Shown piece after piece: positions 1 through 8,046 of a stretch of 64,000 nucleotides of DNA. How positions within the stretch are numbered: the first letter of the stretch is position 1; each line of letters begins with the position of its first letter. The DNA comes from Citrobacter amalonaticus (GTDB lineage: Bacteria > Pseudomonadota > Gammaproteobacteria > Enterobacterales > Enterobacteriaceae): positions 3,906,001-3,970,000 of the forward strand of contig JARDVN010000001.1 in NCBI GenBank assembly GCA_028994555.1, in the 5' to 3' direction. A program made the position numbers and the translations under genes. The notes under the pieces are model-generated. The model was not told where the DNA came from and searched no databases. It saw only the letters and a program-made list of their open reading frames with translations.

Positions 1-60
1 GCTGATAACGAATAATCAAACGTTGCTTGACGTTTAGTTATGCGTCGAATTGACTGGGTG

Positions 61-585
61 TCACGCCTCTGGCTTTGGTGCCGAAGCTATCATCGCAGCC
101 CAGCAGAGTTTCGCCCGATGTGCTGCCTGCTGGCACCCACTCATAGCGTCGTATACTTCCCACTCCTTCTCTTCGCTGAAGCTCTCATCAGGCTCTGATT
201 CAAAGCCATTAACGATCATGTCTTCAGTCGGCTCAACCGGCACCATAACCCAACCATCCGGAATCACCGGTGAGTTGCCAGACACGACGTCAGCGCGAAC
301 ATAGAGAGTGTCGTCCTGATGTTGGCTATCGCTGCACCAGGTTAATTCACTGAATTCTCCGTTCTCCGGCCAGACTCCGGCAGTCTGAAGCCAGATATGC
401 TCCGGTGCTTCCTTGCATGGCGTATTGACTGGAATATTTTCAGGAATATTTTGTTGTTGGTTTTGTTGTCGATTAGCAGCGCGCTCAGCCTTAAGCGACA
501 GCGCAAGATACTGCTCCATCGACGTTTTAGCGCTGGCAATAATCTCGTCCAGCACATCATCAGTCAGGTCTTTATCTGGTATCAT
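61..585 (-). CDS. Phage hypothetical protein, Ea22-like region
   Basis: Protein of 174 residues, last of a leftward chain of overlapping prophage genes; its ATG overlaps the stop of the gene before it. The middle (WLQTAGVWPENGEF) and the C-terminal part (PDGWVMVPVEPTEDM, then CWAAMIASAP) are stretches I know from many small enterobacterial phage proteins of the Ead/Ea22 type, which are shuffled as modules. The N-terminal 40 residues are a charged, glutamine-rich helix. No catalytic motif is visible. Function is unknown; such genes are usually dispensable accessory genes of the early operon. Confidence 0.7.
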   Translation of the reverse strand: MIPDKDLTDDVLDEIIASAKTSMEQYLALSLKAERAANRQQNQQQNIPENIPVNTPCKEAPEHIWLQTAGVWPENGEFSELTWCSDSQHQDDTLYVRADVVSGNSPVIPDGWVMVPVEPTEDMIVNGFESEPDESFSEEKEWEVYDAMSGCQQAAHRAKLCWAAMIASAPKPEA

Positions 586-921
586 CTCAATACATCCTCC
601 ACGCTAATTAATCCCTTCCGGCTCAAATAGTCCATTGCATCGCTTTGTAACTTGCTATCAGGGCTGGCTTTTCTGAGTGAGTGGGCTAAACGCTTAACCC
701 ACATGACCAATTCGCCCACTCGTTTGGTATCCTCATTGATGAGGTTGCCATCGGCCCCCCTGAAGCATGGCGGCCTGATACCGATCCAGCTTCACGTATT
801 CTTGTACTGCCCATCCCATAGCCTTACAATCCGAGGCCTCCGCCGCATCAGTAGAGTAAGAGGTCGAGCGCCCGCCAGGAACGGAAATTGAGTACAGGTC
901 GGCCACTGGTTTAATAGTCAT
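582..921 (-). CDS. Phage hypothetical protein (frameshifted at C6)
   Basis: As written the frame stops after 62 residues. Shortening the C run at 755-760 by one base restores an open frame of about 112 residues that ends at 582 in an ATGA overlap with the next gene, exactly as expected for this tightly packed operon. The restored C-terminus continues with ADGNLINEDTKRVGELV and a helical tail. The start overlaps the upstream gene stop by 4 bases. No known domain recognised; the break is most likely a sequencing error. Confidence 0.6.
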
Positions 922-1283
922 GATTTACCTCCCTGAAGCATGGCGGCGCGGACAGTTCTGGCGATGCGTTCACGTAGTTGCTGTGTGCCGTGATACTCGA
1001 CAGCGATAACGCGCAGCTCATTTACCAGCTCACGAATCTGATGGTCTTTCATTGATACCGGAGCTGGCGGGGCGGTGAATAGCTTGTCACCAATTTTCAG
1101 TCCAAGCTCTTTCGGTGGGCGGTAATAGACCAGTGTCCATGCTCCGTTGATGAATGCCACCGGCTCGGCACATTTCTCCGCTTCGAGCGATGCCAGTGCA
1201 GAAGCCTCACCGCATTGTACGTGGTCAGTTTCGGTAATTTGCTGTAACTGCTCTTTGGTGAATTCTTTGGTAATAGTGCTCAT
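918..1283 (-). CDS. Phage hypothetical protein with EPVAF/TAPPAP module
   Basis: Protein of 121 residues. It has the arrangement common in Ea22-like phage proteins: an N-terminal helical part (TKEQLQQI), then CAEPVAFINGAWTLVYY, then LFTAPPAPVS, then a helical C-terminus. The C-terminal AAMLQGG is shared with the downstream gene (AAMLQG), which suggests modules were exchanged between neighbouring genes. Start and stop overlap both neighbours by 4 bases, supporting translational coupling. Function unknown. Confidence 0.7.
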   Translation of the reverse strand: MSTITKEFTKEQLQQITETDHVQCGEASALASLEAEKCAEPVAFINGAWTLVYYRPPKELGLKIGDKLFTAPPAPVSMKDHQIRELVNELRVIAVEYHGTQQLRERIARTVRAAMLQGGKS

Positions 1284-1648
1284 GCTGTCGCTCCTTCTTG
1301 ATACCGCTCAAACCAGAACACAACCGGATCGGGCTTCATCTCAACCAGCCCCATACGCACCAGAGCCTTTCCCTTACCTGACCGCAGAAACTCCCGACGA
1401 CCGTCGTCAATAATTCGGCGGTAATCATCCAGGCTGCTACAGTGCTTATGCAAGTTGCATGGGTGGCAGGCCGGTACCAGGTTGGTAATGTCATCGCGCT
1501 CCTGGTGAAGCATCTGCCCATTGAAACGAATGACCGGCTTAACGTGGTCGGCGTGCCATTTGTCGCCAAGCTCGCACCCGCAATAAGCACACCGGCCGCC
1601 GAACTTCATGCGCAACTCTGCGCGCTGCTTTTTGGAAATAGTGCTCAT
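1280..1648 (-). CDS. HNH endonuclease domain protein
   Basis: Small nuclease of 122 residues. A CxxC pair (residues about 20-23, CAYC) is followed by the HNH core: HADHVKPV supplies the first histidines, NLVPACHPCNLHK the asparagine, the second cysteine pair and the last histidine. This is a complete HNH fold with a structural zinc site, expected to cut or nick DNA with a divalent metal. It overlaps both neighbours by 4 bases in the leftward operon. HNH proteins often sit next to phage packaging genes; here it lies in the early accessory region. Its target is unknown. Confidence 0.85.
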   Translation of the reverse strand: MSTISKKQRAELRMKFGGRCAYCGCELGDKWHADHVKPVIRFNGQMLHQERDDITNLVPACHPCNLHKHCSSLDDYRRIIDDGRREFLRSGKGKALVRMGLVEMKPDPVVFWFERYQEGATA

Positions 1649-1842
1649 GGGTTAGTCCTCACACGCAGAGGGTCATAAACTTTGGAAACGCCTTTTGAGT
1701 GAGGCTCAACTTTATAGAGCTCATCGCCGGCTGGATGGTTATGGCACTCCTGCATGAACATGCGCAGTGATGATGCGGAAAGAATAAGCACCTCTCCAGC
1801 ATGCAACCTCTCTCTAAGTTCCGTTATTGTTGGCATGCTCAC
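1645..1842 (-). CDS. Small phage hypothetical protein
   Basis: Protein of 65 residues, 4-base overlaps with both neighbours. N-terminus PTITELRERLHAGEVLILSA looks helical; no cysteine cluster, membrane segment or known motif. Assigned as a gene mainly because of its place in the continuous overlapping chain. Function unknown. Confidence 0.55.
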   Translation of the reverse strand: MSMPTITELRERLHAGEVLILSASSLRMFMQECHNHPAGDELYKVEPHSKGVSKVYDPLRVRTNP

Positions 1843-2150
1843 TCTCCTTTACCGGCTGCGGCTGCCGACTCTTCGTATGCGCGCTTGGATGCATTCAGAA
1901 TGGCTGCCAGTGGTGTGTAAGCGCCTCCGCCTTTGATTGTGTTGTGAATGCCAGCCATTGCCTCGCGAAGATTGCCATGGCTTGCCTCCAGCTCAGCAAT
2001 CCGCTTCTCTGCGGCTTCCAGCTCATCCAGCAGCGCCAGCACAACCTCTGGGGTTATAGCATCATTGAATTCGTCGCGGTCATAACCCCAACTATCGGAT
2101 GCTGCTCTCTCCGCCATTTCACGTAGCGCCTGTTTGTTGATGTTGCTCAT
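1839..2150 (-). CDS. Ead/Ea22-like phage protein
   Basis: Protein of 103 residues. The start MSNINKQALREMAE and the segment PEVVLALLDELEAAEKRIAELE (about residues 34-55) are the hallmark of the Ead/Ea22-like family of lambdoid phages, with a short coiled coil in the middle. In this family the N- and C-terminal parts are exchanged between phages. No biochemical role is established. It overlaps both neighbours by 4 bases. Confidence 0.75.
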   Translation of the reverse strand: MSNINKQALREMAERAASDSWGYDRDEFNDAITPEVVLALLDELEAAEKRIAELEASHGNLREAMAGIHNTIKGGGAYTPLAAILNASKRAYEESAAAAGKGE

Positions 2151-2416
2151 TGGGCGACCTCCTGTGAGTCGAGAGGAATCTTGTTAGCGGAGAGAGACTC
2201 AAGTTGAGCATGTAGCCTGACGCACTCGCCGTTCCGTTGTTCAATAACAGCAGTAAGCTCCTCAATTGTTCGGCGAGCTTTCAAAAGTTCTCGTAATGCG
2301 TTAGCAATGTCAGCGCTTTCCTGTGCAAACTCATAGTCACCTATCCCTAACGCCTCTTGTTTCGCTCCGTCAAAATCTTGAAGACGGAAAAGTAACTGCC
2401 CCTCTGTTAAGTTCAT
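2147..2416 (-). CDS. Phage hypothetical protein, coiled coil
   Basis: Protein of 89 residues, mostly charged helix; residues 40-75 (LKARRTIEELTAVIEQRN and following) have coiled-coil spacing. Overlaps the next gene by 4 bases on each side. Not recognised beyond being a typical accessory gene of the phage early operon. Confidence 0.55.
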   Translation of the reverse strand: MNLTEGQLLFRLQDFDGAKQEALGIGDYEFAQESADIANALRELLKARRTIEELTAVIEQRNGECVRLHAQLESLSANKIPLDSQEVAQ

Positions 2417-2658
2417 TTTTCCACCTTCTTGTTTAAAGCTTCTGTCAGAAAATCAACGCCTTTCTGATAAATGCTGATTAGTTCTATGTCGTCCTCTGTT
2501 TTCTCTTTCCATGCACGCATTGAAGAAAGCCCTTCTTTAAGGCGAGGCAAAAGACATTGGCACAGATACGCTCTTCGTCCTTCGATGCACTCCCGAGAGG
2601 CGTCGTTAATGTAAAAATTTATCAGCCGCGCAGCGGCGCATTCTGATGCGGGAATCAT
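2413..2658 (-). CDS. Phage hypothetical protein
   Basis: Protein of 81 residues with three cysteines in the N-terminal half and a helical C-terminus (GVDFLTEALNKKVEK). No known domain. Retained because start and stop both overlap the flanking genes by 4 bases and because no competing frame on the other strand makes sense. Confidence 0.5.
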   Translation of the reverse strand: MIPASECAAARLINFYINDASRECIEGRRAYLCQCLLPRLKEGLSSMRAWKEKTEDDIELISIYQKGVDFLTEALNKKVEK

Positions 2659-2978
2659 GAATGCACTCCTTTGCGAAGCTGGGCGGCGAACTTAGTGGCG
2701 CGTCGTCCGATTGCTTTCATCAGTCCATTGCCCTGCTCAGACTCACCAACATCATGAGCGAACATATCCACACCCTGCGCCCGCACTTCAGCCAGGAAAG
2801 CGGCGGTAGCCGGGGTTTCTGGCATAGCACCATCTGTAGCGCAGATATACGCGTCTGATATTTCATGCTGCTCACCGTCAAACACGTAGCAACTCTGCGT
2901 GATGTATTTATTCAGCCCCGCATTCTCCGCAGCCAACGCCAGGCACTTCGCTTCCAGTTCTTCGTATGTTGGTTTCAT
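2655..2978 (-). CDS. Phage hypothetical protein
   Basis: Protein of 107 residues starting MKPTYEELEAKCLALAAEN, a common N-terminal helix of Ea22-like accessory proteins, followed by a middle part ATPATAAFLAEVRAQGV that recurs in small proteins of lambdoid prophages. Overlaps both neighbours by 4 bases. Function unknown. Confidence 0.6.
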   Translation of the reverse strand: MKPTYEELEAKCLALAAENAGLNKYITQSCYVFDGEQHEISDAYICATDGAMPETPATAAFLAEVRAQGVDMFAHDVGESEQGNGLMKAIGRRATKFAAQLRKGVHS

Positions 2979-3388
2979 GCCCCTACCCTCCCGTAAACCA
3001 TCATCAGGCGCTGATGCGCTTCGCTTTTCATGAACTCCGCCACCACTCCGTTTTTATCCGGGTTGTAGGGCATGAACATCTTCGGTTCGTCTTTGTCTGC
3101 CGGCGCCTTAGCGATGCCTTTGGCTTGCTGGCCAACAGCATTTGCCTCGACTGCTCGACGGGAAATCACTTCCCTGCCGCCGTGTTCTAACCAGGTCTGA
3201 TGGTCGGATTCGCTGGCGAATACACCGATGCCGGATACGCTACGCAGCATGCCAAGTCTTCTCAGCGCTTTTGCTTCCTCGTAGTAACGGGATCGACCGA
3301 TACTCAAATCGCGGATCATGTCTGCTACGCTGACTGGCTGATTGGCTTTCACATAGCTGACGATGCGTTGTTTTATGCTGTCCATCAT
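2975..3388 (-). CDS. Phage winged-helix protein downstream of DnaC
   Basis: Protein of 137 residues. Residues 3-60 (IKQRIVSYVKANQPVSVADM, then SRYYEEAKALRRLGML) look like a winged-helix DNA-binding domain of the kind that reads a replication origin or a regulator site. The second half carries MPYNPDKNGVVAEFMKS and is not recognised. I chose the ATG at 3388, which overlaps the dnaC stop and has AAAGGGG upstream, over a longer frame that would run into dnaC. Its place next to O and DnaC suggests a role in phage replication; this is inference. Confidence 0.65.
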   Translation of the reverse strand: MMDSIKQRIVSYVKANQPVSVADMIRDLSIGRSRYYEEAKALRRLGMLRSVSGIGVFASESDHQTWLEHGGREVISRRAVEANAVGQQAKGIAKAPADKDEPKMFMPYNPDKNGVVAEFMKSEAHQRLMMVYGRVGA

Positions 3389-4239
3389 GCTGCCCCTTTT
3401 GAACGGTAAGAGTCCCAGGTGAATGACAGAGTGCACCCGCCACCGTCGCTCATGCGGTCAATGACGCGCTCCCCGATAAATGCAGCCAGTTCTTCTTTGG
3501 TCTGGTTGCTTATCAGAATGGTTGGTTTCATTCTCTCGTAGCGAGTATTGATGATTTCGAACATGATTAATTTCTCAGCCTCGCTGCCGAATTGCACACC
3601 GACCTCATCGATGATCAGCAGATCAGCGCGGGTGAAATGCGCAATCACATCGTCTTCACAACGGGTTGCTGTTTTCGACCAGGTTGATTTGAAATCACGG
3701 GCAATTTTCAGCGCCGTTGTGAAAATAACTGTGCTCTGATACTGCTCAATGACGTGACGGGCGATCGCCAATGCAAGATGGTTTTTCCCGGTTCCAGGTT
3801 TACCGCACATCACTAGCCCACCGCCCTGCTTCAGCCGATCAGGCCATTTTGCGGCGTACGCCTGGCAGACACGCAGAGCTTTCTCTGAGTCCTTCCCAAC
3901 AGGCAGGTAGTTATCCAGCGTGCATGACACAAATCGTTCAGGTATTTCCAACTTACGCAGCAGCAGATCAACGTTTTGCTGGCGGGTGCGCTCATCCCAT
4001 CGAATTTTCTCTTCTCTCAGAAATTCAAGCTCATCGCGCAAGCACCCAGGGCAGCGAGTCGGCATGGAAGGAATCTTAATTTTCCCAACCATAGACTGCC
4101 GTTTACGCTGTTCGTATTGACCATGTTTTTCGCAGTTCACCATCTCCAGAAATACCTCGCTATGTTCGATATCTGCAGGCGGCTTACTAAGTTCGGCCAG
4201 GTGTTTTTCAATCAGTGCAATTTTTTCTTCCAGTTCCAT
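3385..4239 (-). CDS. DnaC-like helicase loader (phage P-type function)
   Basis: AAA+ ATPase of 284 residues that would load the host DnaB helicase at the phage origin. Walker A is GKPGTGKNH (about 146-154), with Asn after the Lys as in phage DnaC proteins; Walker B is LLIIDEVG (about 207-214). The N-terminal part has paired cysteines (C36 with H39, CPGC at 63-66) that could bind zinc. I prefer the ATG at 4239, 2 bases after the stop of the O gene with GAGGG upstream, over the ATG at 4257 that overlaps O. Adjacent O protein supports the replication role. Confidence 0.85.
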   Translation of the reverse strand: MELEEKIALIEKHLAELSKPPADIEHSEVFLEMVNCEKHGQYEQRKRQSMVGKIKIPSMPTRCPGCLRDELEFLREEKIRWDERTRQQNVDLLLRKLEIPERFVSCTLDNYLPVGKDSEKALRVCQAYAAKWPDRLKQGGGLVMCGKPGTGKNHLALAIARHVIEQYQSTVIFTTALKIARDFKSTWSKTATRCEDDVIAHFTRADLLIIDEVGVQFGSEAEKLIMFEIINTRYERMKPTILISNQTKEELAAFIGERVIDRMSDGGGCTLSFTWDSYRSKGAA

Positions 4240-4241
4240 GA

Positions 4242-5098
4242 TCAATCCCTCGCCCATGATGGAATTTCTGTCTGACCGTAGTCTTTGCCAGCGAAGTTTT
4301 CCGATACTCGAGGCGGAACACGAGGAGGCTGTTTAGCACCCTTCGGCTCAAACAACCCCTGCCAGCCATTAGCAATGCTCTGGTTGATGATTTCTTCAGG
4401 TTGGTATCCGCTGCACTTGCAACGCTCAAGCAGGTTGATGGCTTGGGTTACCGTCTGCTGAGACTTAATCGGTTTCTTCAGGTCGCGACGATAATCGACC
4501 CATGACTTCCAGACTGAAACTGACAGCCATTCAGGAAGGTCAACACCAGCCGGATCGAACGAAGCTGGTTTGGGGGATTTAGGGGGGTTTATTAATATTG
4601 TCTTTATTGTCTTTTGTATGTTTGTCTTTTGTGTTTACCTTATTTGGGTAAGTGTCGTTACCTGATTCGGGTAAACATTCCTTACCTGATTCAGGTGAAT
4701 TTACCTCTTTCAGGTAACGTTTATTTTCATTACCGGTTTTAGGTAATTTCACCCATTCACTAACCGTTTTGTTAATGCCGACAGAACGCCCGATTTGGGT
4801 AAATACTCCACGCTTCACTAACGAGCTTTTAGCAGCAGAGCATTTGTGCGGAAGAATGCCGGTAAGGGCAGATAACTGATCGTTACTTACCCAGTCAGCT
4901 TTTTTTGTTGAAACCGTATGTTTTACGCATTACAGCCATGAAGACCAGCAACTGATGCTGAGACAATCCAGCCAGCATGACAGCCTCCAGAAGTTCATTG
5001 GCAATACGCGTATAGCCATCATCAAGATCTGCCACGCGCGGCTCCACGACCTGCAAATCAGGCCTGATTGGTGAGATATTGTTAATTGCTAAGTTCAT
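4242..5098 (-). CDS. Phage replication protein O (two homopolymer frameshifts)
   Basis: Origin-binding replication initiator. Three fragments join into one frame of about 284 residues if the T run at 4900-4906 and the G run at 4582-4587 are each shortened by one. The N-terminal part ([20 protein letters not shown], then [10 protein letters not shown]) is the helix-turn-helix of O/DnaT-like phage replication proteins; the middle is a low-complexity linker rich in S, N and K (about 130-185); the C-terminal part has [20 protein letters not shown], which resembles the DnaT/replisome-binding region. The phage origin may lie in the AT-rich linker-coding stretch around 4560-4750. Both breaks look like sequence errors. 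Confidence 0.8.
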
Positions 5099-5276
5099 CT
5101 GCAGCCTCCCCGCCTTTCTTGAAGATAATTTCGACACAAAGCAGAATGCAGTTATCGCAGATAGCAACGCCTGGACCGGCAACTATGGTTTTCACGTCGC
5201 TATCAATATTGCTTCTGTCGCAGAAAGAGCATTTATGAGTTGCGTGCTGATTTGCCTTTTCGTTTATTGCTGGCAT
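5082..5276 (-). CDS. ClpX-type C4 zinc-finger protein
   Basis: Protein of 64 residues beginning [19 protein letters not shown]. Four cysteines in two pairs (CSFC near 16-19 and CDNC near 42-45) with [14 protein letters not shown] match the N-terminal zinc-binding domain of ClpX, which in ClpX binds adaptors and substrates. Here the domain stands alone with no ATPase. The ATG at 5276 has GGGAGT upstream; the gene overlaps the start of O by 17 bases. It could compete for ClpX adaptors or act as a small regulator; that is inference. Confidence 0.8.
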   Translation of the reverse strand: MPAINEKANQHATHKCSFCDRSNIDSDVKTIVAGPGVAICDNCILLCVEIIFKKGGEAADELSN

Positions 5277-5287
5277 ACTTACTCCCG

Positions 5288-5905
5288 TTACTTGGCGTAA
5301 CACAGTGTGATAAGGGCCTTTGAAGTGACCGCTTCAAGGGCTTTTTCTTTTCTGCTGCCTCTCACATGACCCCCCAACATCGATGTGACCATCGTCATCA
5401 GTGGGCCTACCTGCTCCGGCATGAGGCGGAACAGCGACGCTATACCCTCGCTTACCTCTTTCAGCTTCTGATGCTCTGGTGCGTCCAGCAGAACGGCCTG
5501 TTTAGCCTCAGCACACTCTTTCATCGCAGAGGCTATCAGCGACATCGTGTCGTTCTGCGGCGCCAGGCGGTTGCGGTACTCCAGAGGCAGAACGGCCATG
5601 ATTGCGGGCGTCAGCTGGCGCACGTTCTCGCGGTACTGTTCAGAGTCGAAACGGTTATCCAGAAAGCGGAACAGCTTCTGGCGGGCTCGGCTAATGTCTT
5701 CCGGGAAGCTGATGACGGTCCCGCCCTGTTCCCGGTATTCGTTGATGATCAGCGCCGAGACCACGTCCTGATTGTCCAGCGCCGACGACCATGCCCGGAC
5801 CGCATCGCGGATCTTTTCGTGGTCTGGCGCCGCTTTAGCTTGAGCGCGGTTTATCATCGCTCCCGGGTGTATTCCGGTATTGTGTTGATACGCAAGTGAA
5901 TGCAT
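5288..5905 (-). CDS. YdaT-like protein in the cII position
   Basis: Protein of 205 residues. The segment [15 protein letters not shown] and the following [13 protein letters not shown] match what I remember of the YdaT family (toxin/regulator of the Rac prophage), which takes the place of CII in some lambdoid phages and stops growth when expressed alone. It follows the Cro/YdaS-like gene and precedes the replication genes, as expected. GAAAGGGA lies upstream of the ATG at 5905. The C-terminal 80 residues are longer than in Rac YdaT. Family call is from memory. Confidence 0.65.
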   Translation of the reverse strand: MHSLAYQHNTGIHPGAMINRAQAKAAPDHEKIRDAVRAWSSALDNQDVVSALIINEYREQGGTVISFPEDISRARQKLFRFLDNRFDSEQYRENVRQLTPAIMAVLPLEYRNRLAPQNDTMSLIASAMKECAEAKQAVLLDAPEHQKLKEVSEGIASLFRLMPEQVGPLMTMVTSMLGGHVRGSRKEKALEAVTSKALITLCYAK

Positions 5906-5935
5906 TGCTTTCCCTTTCGTGGTTAGGGCCGCCGG

Positions 5936-6154
5936 TCAGGCGGCGTTACTGTTGATTGGTGGAAAAACGTCATCAACGCTTACTGAAGCGCCATGCTTAT
6001 TCAGAGCTGCAACAATCGCCCGGCACTGCTCAAGGCTTAAGCTGCGTTTATTTTTTTCGTAATGGCAAACCGCACCTGTAGTCAGATTCAGCTCTTCAGC
6101 CATCTGGCGCTGAGTCAAACCTATGTTTCTGCGGATTTTTCGAATGTTGTTCAT
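5936..6154 (-). CDS. Cro/YdaS-like repressor
   Basis: Helix-turn-helix protein of 72 residues: [27 protein letters not shown] (about 11-37) is a full HTH with recognition helix TTGAVCHYE. It is divergent from the CI-like repressor with the operator cluster between them, the position of Cro in lambda and YdaS in Rac. It would repress the leftward early promoter or the repressor promoter. First gene of the leftward operon. Confidence 0.8.
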   Translation of the reverse strand: MNNIRKIRRNIGLTQRQMAEELNLTTGAVCHYEKNKRSLSLEQCRAIVAALNKHGASVSVDDVFPPINSNAA

Positions 6155-6268
6155 GTCGGGTCTCCTTTAAACAATTTAAATATACGTTTTGTATTCTTTG
6201 TTCGCAAGTAAAATATACGAATTGTGGCTCGCGCAAATATATACAACTTGTATCATTCAGGTATGACT
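6155..6268. promoter_or_regulatory. Repressor operator cluster (OR-like), three sites
   Basis: Between the divergent Cro-like and CI-like genes lie ATACGTTTTGTAT at 6182-6194, a weaker ATACGAATTGTGG at 6215-6227 and ATACAACTTGTAT at 6241-6253. The shared form is ATAC, five bases, GTAT, an imperfect palindrome of 13 bases. Three sites with centre spacings of 33 and 26 bases are like the three-site OR of lambda. The third site overlaps the 5' leader of the repressor gene, which would fit autoregulation. Confidence 0.75.
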
Positions 6269-6922
6269 ATGAAATGGTACGACTTAGCTAAGACCCTGAT
6301 GAAAAGTCAGGGCATCAATCAGGAACAGCTGGCGGAGCACCTCGGTATTACTAAAGGTGCGGTAAGTCATTGGCTGAACGCCAGGCGTGAGCCAAGCCTT
6401 TCCGAAATTGCAAAAATATTGCAGTTCCTTGGCAAAAAGAACTTTTCCGTGGGGGCTGGCGGCATGATCATTGACGATACGCTTAAGGGTGATGTGGAGT
6501 ACGCTGGCCCCTACAATCCTGGAAACAAGTATCCAGTAATCAGCAGTGTCCAGGCTGGTTCATGGTGCGAAGCGGTTGAGCCATACACCCTAAAAGATAT
6601 AGATCTGTGGCTTGAGTCGAACGCTCACATCCAAGGTGATGCGTTCTGGTTGCTCGTTGAGGGTGAGTCAATGACAGCCCCTACGGGCTTGAGCATACCT
6701 GAAGGAACCTATGTACTTTTCGACACTGGAAGAGACGCTGTCAATGGTAGCCTAGTTATTGCCAAGCTATCAGAATCGAACGAAGCAACTTTCAAAAAGT
6801 TAGTCATCGACGGCGGGCAAAAGTATCTCAAAGGTTTAAATCCTCAGTGGCCACTGGTACCTATCAACGGGAATTGCAAGATAATTGGCGTAGCTGTGGA
6901 AACAAAGCTAAGACTTATTTGA
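6269..6922 (+). CDS. CI-like phage repressor, S24/LexA-type self-cleaving
   Basis: Repressor of 217 residues. N-terminal HTH at about 15-40 (NQEQLAEHLGITKGAVSHWL). The C-terminal peptidase S24 domain has the Ala-Gly cleavage site at 96-97 (VQAGSW), the nucleophile Ser134 in GESM and the general base Lys166 in VIAKL. RecA-stimulated self-cleavage would induce the prophage after DNA damage. I chose ATG 6269, 7 bases after an AGG; ATG 6263 (two residues more) is also possible, and an upstream in-frame GTG is unlikely because it would cover the operators. Confidence 0.9.
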   Translation: MKWYDLAKTLMKSQGINQEQLAEHLGITKGAVSHWLNARREPSLSEIAKILQFLGKKNFSVGAGGMIIDDTLKGDVEYAGPYNPGNKYPVISSVQAGSWCEAVEPYTLKDIDLWLESNAHIQGDAFWLLVEGESMTAPTGLSIPEGTYVLFDTGRDAVNGSLVIAKLSESNEATFKKLVIDGGQKYLKGLNPQWPLVPINGNCKIIGVAVETKLRLI

Positions 6923-6943
6923 ACAGAAACAGTAAGGATGCTT

Positions 6944-7427
6944 ATGAAAAACTCAATTTTGTTATCGCTACTGCTTTGCTCAACATCTCTATATGCCCAA
7001 GACATGGTCTTGGTTGATCAAGCAAAAACCGCCATTATCGATAACCTCAAGACCCGAGAAGCAACAAACAAGTGCGCAGAGTTTATGGGGGGTAGCTGCA
7101 ACTGATCAATCAAAGCAACCTTTTGCCTTAGCTACCTGTGATAACACCTTTGTAGTTGCAAACGGCCTCACCTTTAGTGACGTAAAAGTTGTTGAATCAG
7201 AAAGTGGAAAAGCAGTCTGTGGAGTAGTTTCTGGGAAAACATACCTCAGCAAAATTGGCGCAAGGTTCGTATATGTTGAAAAAAACAACGCTGTGACAAT
7301 CAAACCTTCTAAGCAGCCGGTAATGACAAGCTCTGCGGCTGGAGAATTCGGGCGCAACCAAGTAAAAATTGAAAATAAACAATATGATCTGGTATCTACC
7401 GCTCATTGCCAGTCTCCTGCAAACTAA
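6944..7427 (+). CDS. Exported phage protein, possible lysogenic conversion gene (frameshifted)
   Basis: Shortening the G run at 7087-7092 by one base joins an N-terminal piece starting MKNSILLSLLLCSTSLYAQD with a downstream frame to give about 160 residues. The start is a clear signal peptide with likely cleavage after YA. The mature part has two cysteine-containing beta-rich segments (LATCDNTFVVANGLTF and VVESESGKAVCGVVSG). No family recognised. The gene lies just behind the repressor, 21 bases after its stop, so it would be expressed in the lysogen. A periplasmic protein made by a lysogen suggests a change to the host surface, but no function can be named. Confidence 0.65.
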
Positions 7428-8046
7428 ACACACCGCTATTCACTACTTCTTCCTCCACGCCACCACTTTCTGACGGTGGCGCAATGCCGCCCTTCACTTC
7501 CCATTTCCGGCCCAACTTAACCTCCACCTCCTAAATACGAAAGTGCAAGATGAATCTTCGCTCCTCCATTTTTGCTTCATAGCACCAAAGCGCGAAAATA
7601 AATCACCGTAGAATACAATTTGTTATCACAAATTCTCTCTATAAATATACATTTCGTATTGCATGATAAGAATACGTTTTGTATATTCAATCCATCGAAA
7701 CGAAACATCGACAGCTGGGCGAAGTTAGCCAGCGGCGGACAGCAAGTCGCCTGCTTTTTAACAACATGCAGATTTACAGCGTCAATGACCTGTTAAGACC
7801 CCTACACGTAAACGTGCAGTATCACCGGGTGCGATCCGGTCGGTGAGAGAGTATCCCCGCGCGAGAGCGAGAACGGCGTGAGAACGGGCAACACTGGCAG
7901 AGAGTTGGCGCTGACCAATACAGGGAATGTTTTGGGGTGTGGTGAAGGCTGCTATTAGCACGCGGCAAACGCTCTACCTGTGCGACAGGCACTACACCAC
8001 CAAAGCATTTCTCCCGCATCAGCGGGTAACGACAGAGGGTAAGGCG
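7428..8046. other. Untranslated leader with OL-like operators and hairpins
   Basis: A 619-base stretch with no convincing gene. It holds the second operator cluster (7647-7684) and then a long leader in front of the rightward operon. The leader contains two small hairpins: CACGT/ACGTG at 7805-7816 and ACCGG/CCGGT at 7824-7840. Position and structure resemble antitermination sites of lambdoid early operons, but no N gene is recognised, so an RNA-only or unknown mechanism would be needed. This is a suggestion only. Confidence 0.5.
7640..7690. promoter_or_regulatory. Second repressor operator cluster (OL-like), two sites
   Basis: ATACATTTCGTAT at 7647-7659 and ATACGTTTTGTAT at 7672-7684 match the operator form found between Cro and CI; the second is identical to the site at 6182-6194. 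Centre spacing is 25 bases. They lie in AT-rich sequence upstream of the rightward early genes, so the repressor probably controls that operon too, as OL does in lambda. The promoter itself cannot be fixed by eye. Confidence 0.7.
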
